Shown here: positions 33,569 to 39,100 of the stretch, one piece after another
Layout: each line of letters begins with the position of its first letter
Numbering within the stretch: the first letter of the stretch is position 1
Assembly (NCBI RefSeq): GCF_000317205.1
Contig: NZ_AJLK01000069.1
Coordinates: 1-39,100 of the forward strand
Source: Fischerella muscicola PCC 7414
GTDB lineage: Bacteria; Cyanobacteriota; Cyanobacteriia; Cyanobacteriales; Nostocaceae
Direction: 5' to 3'
DNA length: 39,100 nt
The notes under the pieces: model-generated
Database searches by the model: none
The model's input: the letters and a program-made list of their open reading frames with translations, nothing else
What the model was told of the DNA's origin: nothing
Program-made: the position numbers and the translations under genes

Positions 33569-33991
33569 GTGTCTAACTCAGAATTACATAATTATCTTCC
33601 TGGTCTTCCCGAAGCAGCACTCCAAGAGTTCACACAATGGTGTGTGCTGGAACAAGCAACAGCAGCAGGCTACGAATTCACCCCGGATCTAGTGAAGTTA
33701 GAAAACCTGGAGACTGTAGATTATATTCAAGAATTGGTTGGTCAATTTGCTGATGCTACCAGGAAATCAATTGAAGGAAGTATGGCTATTTTAGTGGCAG
33801 GAAAGCAAGCTGATACTCATGCTTTGCCTGGTATAGCAGCGATCGTTGATTTTATTTCTCTGTATGTCAAATATTTAGTTCCTAAAGGCCCAAACAATGA
33901 ATTGCCACCTGATGAGAAGCTAAATTTAGCATCAAAAGAACAGTTTGAGCAGCTTTGTCAAATCGCTAAAAAATATAGTGTAGAAATCTAG
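33569..33991 (+). CDS. Protein of unknown function downstream of hupL
   Basis: A 140-residue acidic, soluble protein that I do not recognise. It starts with GTG at 33569, six bases after AAAGGA, and reads NYLPGLPEAALQEFTQWCVLEQA, then helical segments. One hydrophobic stretch (AALPGI-like, about 90-110, within ALPGIAAIVDFISLYVKYLVP) might pack in a core. It has two Cys (near residues 28 and 131) but no metal motif. It is on the hupSL strand 190 bases downstream, so it could belong to the same transcript, but a hairpin intervenes. Confidence 0.75.
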   Translation: MSNSELHNYLPGLPEAALQEFTQWCVLEQATAAGYEFTPDLVKLENLETVDYIQELVGQFADATRKSIEGSMAILVAGKQADTHALPGIAAIVDFISLYVKYLVPKGPNNELPPDEKLNLASKEQFEQLCQIAKKYSVEI

Positions 33992-34082
33992 GGAATACCA
34001 ACAAATATAGGAATCCGGTTTGATTATTGAAAAAATCTAAGTAGTACTCGACCACATAAGTTTTGACTCTTCGCGAGGCGTT

Positions 34083-34115
34083 AGATCCCCGACTTTTTTA
34101 AAAAGTCGGGGATCT
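34083..34115. repeat. GATCCCCGAC hairpin, copy A
   Basis: AGATCCCCGACTTTTT and its exact complement surround a single T (16-bp arms). A second copy lies at 35725-35757 in the same orientation, as both are followed by GGC. It lies between the convergent 140-residue protein gene and the dehydrogenase gene and may terminate both. Confidence 0.9.
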
Positions 34116-34198
34116 GGCCAACCTATCAAAATCTATTTGGTGAACTAGTAGCGTGTGTTATCGGCGAGAGTACGGCACCAAAAACTTAGAATGGCGCG

Positions 34199-35215
34199 TT
34201 ACGCCATTAGAGGCTGGTAGGAAATTTCATTTTTCAGGGGATGACCCTGCTCAAAATCCGTAATGTTGGAGACTGTTGTAGTGGAGATATCAGTTAAAGC
34301 ATTACGGGTAAAAAATGCTTGATGGGCTGTAATTACAACATTAGAAAATGATTGCAACAGTTGAAAAGCATCATCCTGAATCACGGTATCAGATAAATCT
34401 CTAAAAAAGAGTTCATCTTCTTGTTCGTAAACATCAATACCCAAGTGACCAATCTTGCCAGATTTGATACCCTCGATTACTGCTTTGGTATCAATTAGCC
34501 CACCTCGACTAGTGTTAATCAGCATCATACCAGGTTTCATTTGAGCGATCGCACTTGCGTCAATTAGGTGATGTGTTTCGGGTGTGAGAGGACAGTGTAA
34601 GGAAATAATATCTGCATTGGCGAATAACTCTGGTAATTCCACGTAACGCGTATTACCAATTGCTTCAAACTTTGGATTGGGAAAAGCATCATACCCTAGC
34701 AAATGACAGCCAAATCCATGCATGATTTGAGCAAAAATAATCCCGATTTTGCCTGTGCCAATAATGCCGACGGTGCTACCATACAAATCGAATCCCAGCA
34801 GCCCTTCTAGGGAAAAATTATCATCCCGAACTCGGTTGTAAGCACGATATAGGCGGCGATTCAACATCAAAACCAAACCAACAGCATGTTCCGCTACAGA
34901 AAAGGGAGAGTAAACCGTGACTCGCGCTACTTTAATTCCCAATTCTGCGGCTGTTTTTAGGTCTACATTGTTGAAACCAGTAGAACGTAGTGCTATAAAA
35001 CGAGTACCCTGTTCAGCCAATATTTCCAGGGTTTCAGCACCCAGATCATCATTGACAAAAGCACAAACTGCTGGACACTCAGCCGCCAGAGAAGCTGTTT
35101 TCGGAGTGAGTCGGGTATCAAAGTAAACAAACTCATGATTTGCTTGGGCTGTTGCATTTGCTGCATCCAAAAACTCGCGGTCATAAGACTTGGTGCTGAA
35201 GACTGCAACTCTCAT
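34199..35215 (-). CDS. D-lactate dehydrogenase / 2-hydroxyacid dehydrogenase
   Basis: NAD-dependent enzyme that interconverts pyruvate and D-lactate or a related 2-hydroxyacid. The 338-residue protein has the cofactor loop GTGKIG (153-158) with D175 (LGYDAF) favouring NAD, and the catalytic set R237 (NTSRGGL), E264 (DVYEQE) and H298 (ITAHQAF). The length and motifs best fit the fermentative D-LDH group. The ATG at 35213-35215 is the start. It is a single gene between two copies of the same hairpin and is not clearly linked to either neighbour. Confidence 0.93.
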   Translation of the reverse strand: MRVAVFSTKSYDREFLDAANATAQANHEFVYFDTRLTPKTASLAAECPAVCAFVNDDLGAETLEILAEQGTRFIALRSTGFNNVDLKTAAELGIKVARVTVYSPFSVAEHAVGLVLMLNRRLYRAYNRVRDDNFSLEGLLGFDLYGSTVGIIGTGKIGIIFAQIMHGFGCHLLGYDAFPNPKFEAIGNTRYVELPELFANADIISLHCPLTPETHHLIDASAIAQMKPGMMLINTSRGGLIDTKAVIEGIKSGKIGHLGIDVYEQEDELFFRDLSDTVIQDDAFQLLQSFSNVVITAHQAFFTRNALTDISTTTVSNITDFEQGHPLKNEISYQPLMA

Positions 35216-35419
35216 AAAATATCTCGGATGAACTCAATACCTAATTTTCCAGCTGCAATGATTCTCTACGATTACGAGAGTGTACACAAGAGCAAATCAG
35301 CCAGTTAATACCATTTTGGAGTTTTTATTAGGAAATTTTGAGCGATCGCTCCCAAACACTCACAGAAATACCTATAGTCATCAGCTAGAAAATTTTTGGC
35401 TGCAATTACACCCTCAAAC

Positions 35420-35503
35420 CCTCAATATTCTCACTTCAAACCTCAACGTTCTCGCTTTAAGCCTCAACTTTCTCACTTCAAACCTCAATGTTCTCGCTTA
35501 GAA
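35420..35503. repeat. 21-bp tandem repeat, four units
   Basis: Four 21-mers each begin CCTCAA and contain TTCTC. Odd units carry TTCTCACTTCAAA, while even units carry TTCTCGCTT plus a variable end, which gives a 42-bp higher-order period. A fifth unit starts at 35504 and breaks off. No similar array occurs elsewhere in the window. Confidence 0.88.
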
Positions 35504-35547
35504 CCTCAAACTTATAATAACCAGGGTTAAAATACTCAATTATGATC

Positions 35548-35566
35548 CAATACGGTTCAGTTAAGG
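35548..35566. mobile_element. Solo end of the MITE-like element
   Basis: CAATACGGTTCAGTTAAGG equals the terminal inverted repeat of the element at 28064-28187. No matching second end was found before kdpC. It may be a remnant or one end of a different element. Confidence 0.55.
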
Positions 35567-35724
35567 TTTTGATCCCCCCTAACCCCCCTTAAAAAAGCTA
35601 TCCATTACCCGGATCTTTCTCAACAAAACGTAAAAAGACTTAAATAAAGGCAAAAAGGTTGATAGATATAGTTTTGAGGAGGAGAAAAAACACTATAGTG
35701 TTCCTAAATCATTCGTGAACAACA

Positions 35725-35757
35725 AGATCCCCGACTTTTGAAAAAAGTCGGGGATCT
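35725..35757. repeat. GATCCCCGAC hairpin, copy B
   Basis: AGATCCCCGACTTTT pairs with AAAAGTCGGGGATCT (15-bp arms) around GAA. It has the same sequence and direction as 34083-34115. Its position 20 bases after the kdpC stop suits a terminator. Confidence 0.88.
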
Positions 35758-35777
35758 GGCTTCTTTGACTGTCGTTG

Positions 35778-36392
35778 TCAAGGCGTAAGTCCTAGATTTT
35801 GCCTACGGTTAATTTCTTGCAGGTCGAGGGCATAATTCAATTTCAAAATATTAACTCCAGGTTCGCCAAAAATACCTAAAAATCTACCCTCTGTATACTG
35901 TTTAATAAATGGCACTATCTCTTCTCGAGTAATATTACGCGCCCTCGCCACCCTTTCTAGCTGTTCTTGTGCTGTTCTCACAGAAATATGTGGATCTAAA
36001 CCAGAACCGGAAGTGTAAATGATGTCAGCGAAGGGTTGAATGCTTTCATCACTAAGTTCACTGGATTTCTCAACCACACGGTTAAGCAAGTCTGGACTAC
36101 TGGGAGCAAGATTGCTTCCACCTGATACACCAGTCGGTCTACCTAATTTTCCTTGACTATACCTAACAGCGCTAGGACGACCTTGAAAATAACGTTCAGA
36201 ACGGAACTGTTGACCAATTAAAGCAGAGCCAATTGCTTCCCCTTGGATATTTTGCATAATACTACCGTCTGCTTTTTCTTTAAAAAACGTTTGACCGACT
36301 CCCAAAACAGCAACCGGGTAGATAATTGCTGTCACCAACCACAGTAATATAGTTATGCGAATAGCTCTGGTAATTTCTCGAATAATAAACAT
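35778..36392 (-). CDS. kdpC: K+-transporting ATPase subunit KdpC
   Basis: Single-span subunit of the high-affinity potassium pump KdpFABC that assists KdpB and ATP binding. The 204-residue protein has an N-terminal membrane helix (about 10-35) and then family motifs: GSALIGQQF, RPSAV, ASGSxLDPHIS-like TSGSGLDPHISV, and the C-terminal GIFGEPGVNILKLNYAL. I chose the ATG at 36390-36392 (MFIIREITR). The frame is open upstream to 36539, but that part is encoded by seven perfect heptamers and overlaps kdpG. No ribosome-binding site is seen, because the heptamers reach the start codon. Confidence 0.95.
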   Translation of the reverse strand: MFIIREITRAIRITILLWLVTAIIYPVAVLGVGQTFFKEKADGSIMQNIQGEAIGSALIGQQFRSERYFQGRPSAVRYSQGKLGRPTGVSGGSNLAPSSPDLLNRVVEKSSELSDESIQPFADIIYTSGSGLDPHISVRTAQEQLERVARARNITREEIVPFIKQYTEGRFLGIFGEPGVNILKLNYALDLQEINRRQNLGLTP

Positions 36393-36441
36393 AATTGGTA
36401 ATTGGTAATTGGTAATTGGTAATTGGTAATTGGTAATTGGT
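36393..36441. repeat. Seven perfect AATTGGT heptamers at the kdpC start
   Basis: 49 bases of exact 7-mers (AATTGGT on the plus strand, ACCAATT on the coding strand) end directly at the kdpC ATG. They occupy the place of its ribosome-binding site in the 62-base gap after kdpG. Perfect identity suggests recent expansion. Confidence 0.95.
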
Positions 36442-36454
36442 AACAGAATAACTG

Positions 36455-36733
36455 TTAAAAACGTTCTGGTTGGAAAATAACAAAGAATAAGTAAACTACT
36501 AGTGCCAATGTTATAAAACCTAAAATACCAATTGCCCAAGCTGATCGACGTTCCAAAACACCGTCAGCAACCGCATAAACAGCAGGAGCAATCACTAAAT
36601 TTAGACACAAACTAATAAAAATTACCAGTGGTAACTTTTGTTTACGCCATTGTGTCCAAATAAAAGAAATTGGCTCTACAATATCTGCTGATAAAAACTT
36701 ATTAAAGATATTAACTTTTTTATTTATATTCAT
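36455..36733 (-). CDS. kdpG: KdpG-type small membrane protein of the cyanobacterial kdp operon
   Basis: A 92-residue protein with two hydrophobic segments (about 35-55 and 63-85) and a polar N-terminus (FLSADIVEPISFIWTQWRKQKLP). In Anabaena, a small gene named kdpG lies between kdpB and kdpC; position and size agree. The end (YLFFVIFQPERF) resembles KdpF-like peptides, so it may stabilise the pump. I used the ATG at 36731-36733 with AAGGCG ahead of it; the longer frame to 36838 runs through a dispersed repeat. Confidence 0.82.
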   Translation of the reverse strand: MNINKKVNIFNKFLSADIVEPISFIWTQWRKQKLPLVIFISLCLNLVIAPAVYAVADGVLERRSAWAIGILGFITLALVVYLFFVIFQPERF

Positions 36734-36811
36734 TTTGTTTTGTCGCCTTATAAAAATACAAGTCAAAAAATATATAGCAGTTTGCTCTTGGATGCAGTAT
36801 TGGATAAAAAA

Positions 36812-36845
36812 CGAACACAGATTAACACAGATGCACACCGATTAA
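36812..36845. repeat. Partial copy of the ACACAGATGCACAC repeat
   Basis: CGAACACAGATTAACACAGA followed by TGCACACCGATTA matches one side and the tip of the copies at 19761-19811 and 26244-26294. The opposite arm is missing. It lies between kdpB and kdpG. Confidence 0.7.
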
Positions 36846-36900
36846 GCTGTACTTCATCCAAACGAGAAGCGCTATATATTCATTTCCCCATGTTCTCTTC

Positions 36901-39009
36901 CTATGCGAATCCTATAGCTGTAATCATCAAATCAATTAACTTAATCGCAATAAAAGGTGCAATCACACCACCCAAACCATAAATCAAAATATTGCGCTGT
37001 AATAACTGATTAGCAGTCAAAGGTCGAAATTTTACACCCTTGAGTGCTAAAGGAATTAAAACAGGAATAATCAATGCATTGTAAATTAGCGCTGACAGCA
37101 CAGCAGAATTAGTGCTGGTTAGCTTCATGATGTTCAAGCCTTGTAAGTTGGCAGCAGCAAATAATACAGGAATAATTGCAAAATACTTAGCAATATCATT
37201 GGCGATCGAAAATGTTGTCAATGCTCCTCTGGTAATCAACAATTGCTTACCAATGCTAACTATATCGATGAGTTTGGTCGGGTCAGAGTCTAAATCCACC
37301 ATGTTTGCTGCTTCTTTGGCGGCTTGAGTACCCGTATTCATTGCTACCCCAACATTCGCCTGTGCCAGGGCTGGTGCATCGTTTGTACCGTCTCCGGTCA
37401 TTGCTACTAGTTTGCCTTTTTCCTGTTCTCGTTGAATGACAGAGATTTTGTCTTCTGGGGTAGCTTCGGCAATAAAATCATCAACTCCAGCTTCTTTAGC
37501 AATCACAGAAGCGGTAATGTGGTTATCACCTGTCAGCATGACGGTGCGTACTCCCATACGCCGCAACTGATCAAAGCGATCGCGTATTCCTGGTTTAACT
37601 ATATCTTTGAGATAAATCACACCATAAATTTCCCCATCCAGACATACTGCTAGTGGTGTCCCTCCTTGCTGGGAAACCATTTCGTAGGCAGCATCTAGAT
37701 CCGGTGTTTCTTGCCCGTTGCGTGTACGTACAAATCCTTTAATGGCATTGACCGCACCCTTACGCGCTTCTTTGCCGTTGGGTAAATTTGTGCCACTCAT
37801 GCGAGTTCTAGCGGAAAATTCTACTGCTTCGGCTTTTTCCGGATCAAAATCAATTCTGGTTCCCAATTTTTCCGCCAGTCTAAATATAGATTTCCCCTCT
37901 GGAGTTTCATCAAATATACTTGCTACCAAAGCCACATAAGCAATTTCTTCCATTGAGTGACCGTTGACGGGAATAAACCCTTCTGCCAGACGGTTGCCTA
38001 AGGTGATTGTGCCTGTTTTGTCAAGAACCAAGGTGTTTACATCACCACAAGCTTCCACGGCTCGACCGGAGGTGGCAATCACGTTAAACTGGGCTACCCT
38101 ATCCATACCCGCAATCCCGATCGCACTCAGTAACCCGCCGATAGTGGTGGGGATCAATGCTACCAACAGCGCTACTAAAACTGCGACGCTGACTTGAATT
38201 TGCACATACTGAGCAATGAATGGCAAAGTTGCCACTACAAACAAAAACACTAAGCTGAGAACTGCCAATAATACTGTTAATGCAATTTCATTAGGTGTTT
38301 TGCTGCGTTCTGCGCCCTCTACCAAAGCAATCATTCGGTCTATAAAACCCTTGCCTGGATCAGCAGTAATCCGGATGATCAGTTCATCGGAGATAATGCG
38401 CGTCCCACCAGTAACCGAACTAGCAACATCAGAACCTGGTTCTTTTAATACCGGGGCAGATTCGCCAGTAATTGCTGATTCATCCACACTGGCAGTACCC
38501 ATAACTACTTCACCGTCGGCGGGAATAGTATCACCAGCAACAACGTAGACAGTATCACCCTTTTGCAAGCTGGTGGAAGGAACTTCTGTAATTGCACCAT
38601 CGGGAAACAGCTTTTTGGCAATAGTTTCTGACTTGGTTGAGCGCAAAGCATCCGCTTGGGCTTTACCTCTGCCTTCAGCAACTGCTTCGGCAAAATTAGC
38701 AAACCAAACAGTGAAGAATAAAATTACCGTGATGATGCCGTTGAATAACCGTGGGTTTTCCTCGCTGACTGGCCCAAACAAATTAGGTTCAATTGTCACC
38801 GCTAGGGTAATTAGTGTCCCAACCCAGACTAAAAACATGACTGGGTTTTTTACTGCTTGTTTAGGATTGAGCTTCACAAAAGCATCTTTGATGGCTCGCA
38901 GATAAATACCTCTAGTATTGATCTGCGACTGTTTGCGAGCATGACGGCGATCGTTGGAACGAGAACGTGGAGGTTTGGGAGGTTTGGGGGTAGTAGCAGC
39001 TGGATTCAT
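36901..39009 (-). CDS. kdpB: K+-transporting P-type ATPase subunit KdpB
   Basis: Catalytic ATPase subunit of the Kdp potassium uptake pump. The 702-residue protein has the phosphorylation motif DKTGTIT (D330), TGES (181-184, actuator domain), GDGTNDAPAL (hinge) and the membrane segments expected of KdpB. I chose the ATG at 39007-39009 (MNPAATTPKPP); the frame extends into a G-rich repeat upstream and would add 19 residues that are not family-like. Its Pro/Arg/Lys-rich N-terminus (about 1-35) is typical of a cytoplasmic tail. kdpG and kdpC follow. kdpA is expected just beyond the right edge. Confidence 0.96.
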   Translation of the reverse strand: MNPAATTPKPPKPPRSRSNDRRHARKQSQINTRGIYLRAIKDAFVKLNPKQAVKNPVMFLVWVGTLITLAVTIEPNLFGPVSEENPRLFNGIITVILFFTVWFANFAEAVAEGRGKAQADALRSTKSETIAKKLFPDGAITEVPSTSLQKGDTVYVVAGDTIPADGEVVMGTASVDESAITGESAPVLKEPGSDVASSVTGGTRIISDELIIRITADPGKGFIDRMIALVEGAERSKTPNEIALTVLLAVLSLVFLFVVATLPFIAQYVQIQVSVAVLVALLVALIPTTIGGLLSAIGIAGMDRVAQFNVIATSGRAVEACGDVNTLVLDKTGTITLGNRLAEGFIPVNGHSMEEIAYVALVASIFDETPEGKSIFRLAEKLGTRIDFDPEKAEAVEFSARTRMSGTNLPNGKEARKGAVNAIKGFVRTRNGQETPDLDAAYEMVSQQGGTPLAVCLDGEIYGVIYLKDIVKPGIRDRFDQLRRMGVRTVMLTGDNHITASVIAKEAGVDDFIAEATPEDKISVIQREQEKGKLVAMTGDGTNDAPALAQANVGVAMNTGTQAAKEAANMVDLDSDPTKLIDIVSIGKQLLITRGALTTFSIANDIAKYFAIIPVLFAAANLQGLNIMKLTSTNSAVLSALIYNALIIPVLIPLALKGVKFRPLTANQLLQRNILIYGLGGVIAPFIAIKLIDLMITAIGFA

Positions 39010-39014
39010 AGATA

Positions 39015-39100
39015 TGGGGAAGTGGGGAGGTGGGGAGGTGGGGAACTCGGGGTCCCCACTCCCCAAGGGAGTGGGGATTAGGGGCAGTGGGGAGGTGGGG
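39015..39100. repeat. Hairpin-in-array G/C-rich element, copy B
   Basis: GGGGAGGT units, then GGGGAACTC, a hairpin CCCCACTCCC-CAA-GGGAGTGGGG (39054-39076), GGGGATTAGGGGCAG and more GGGGAGG units up to the window edge. On the opposite strand it matches 33433-33540 closely. It lies directly upstream of kdpB. Confidence 0.88.

Larger units (their letters stand above)
35216..35777. other. Repeat-rich spacer between kdpC and the dehydrogenase gene
   Basis: 562 bases without a convincing gene. It contains a 21-bp tandem repeat (35420-35503), a solo MITE end (35548-35566) followed by GATCCCCCCTAACCCCCC, and a hairpin (35725-35757) 20 bases beyond the kdpC stop that could terminate the kdp transcript. 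An open frame across 35280-35501 encodes only the tandem repeat and is unlikely to be a gene. kdpD is not here. Confidence 0.6.

Noticed and set aside
35280-35501. Small open frame over the 21-bp repeat
   Set aside because: The open frame follows from a 21-base period, which always preserves frame; the product is only a leucine-rich repeat with no start signal.
35216-35777. Search for kdpD after kdpC
   Set aside because: Only repeats and a terminator-like hairpin are present; no sensor kinase sequence follows kdpC in this window.
36393-36539. Longer KdpC N-terminus starting inside kdpG
   Set aside because: The extra 49 residues include translated heptamers (ITNYQLP repeated) and out-of-frame kdpG sequence; KdpC proteins start close to the membrane helix.

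Overview
The window is chromosomal DNA of a filamentous, probably heterocyst-forming, cyanobacterium (Nostocales type). The evidence is two photosystem I psaK genes, the cyanobacterial alkane pathway (ado, aar), frequent HIP1 octamers (GCGATCGC), abundant short tandem repeats between genes, and a HupSL uptake hydrogenase with its full hyp maturation cluster, which in cyanobacteria goes with nitrogen fixation. The species cannot be named from the sequence. No rRNA, tRNA, CRISPR array, transposase or prophage gene was seen.

Layout. 1-9.7 kb: an orphan sensor histidine kinase, a giant TamB-like envelope protein and a lone sugar-type ABC permease, all on the minus strand. 10.0-15.3 kb (plus strand): ado, aar, accA, a short-chain dehydrogenase (SDR) and folE, a block whose order matches the one I recall from Nostoc PCC 7120. 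trpF is convergent with folE; then come two tandem psaK genes and an M50/CBS membrane protease. 18.5-29.8 kb (minus strand): the extended hyp operon, read as TPR protein, two small membrane proteins, Nfu-domain protein, NHL beta-propeller, hypF, hypC, hypD, tautomerase, SDR, hypE, hypA, hypB. 30.7-34.0 kb (plus strand): hupS, hupL and an unknown 140-residue protein, divergent from the hyp operon. 34.2-39.0 kb (minus strand): a D-lactate dehydrogenase-type gene and kdpB-kdpG-kdpC of a K+-transporting P-type ATPase; kdpA would lie beyond the right edge.

How it works together. HypF and HypE make the cyanide ligands, HypC and HypD assemble Fe(CN)2CO, and HypA and HypB insert nickel into HupL. HupL keeps a C-terminal extension after its last Cys/His motif for later proteolysis. 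The five genes upstream of hypF are candidates for FeS or small-subunit (HupS) maturation. AccA supplies malonyl-CoA for the fatty acyl chains that AAR and ADO turn into alkanes.

The most unusual feature is the density and variety of repeats. Most hyp-operon junctions longer than about 60 bp hold an inverted or short tandem repeat. Two repeats lie in frame inside genes (tamB and hypF). Several elements are nested or modular, with a hairpin embedded in a heptamer-like array. Repeats reach the stop codons of tamB, hypC and the permease gene, and seven perfect heptamers end directly at the kdpC start codon.
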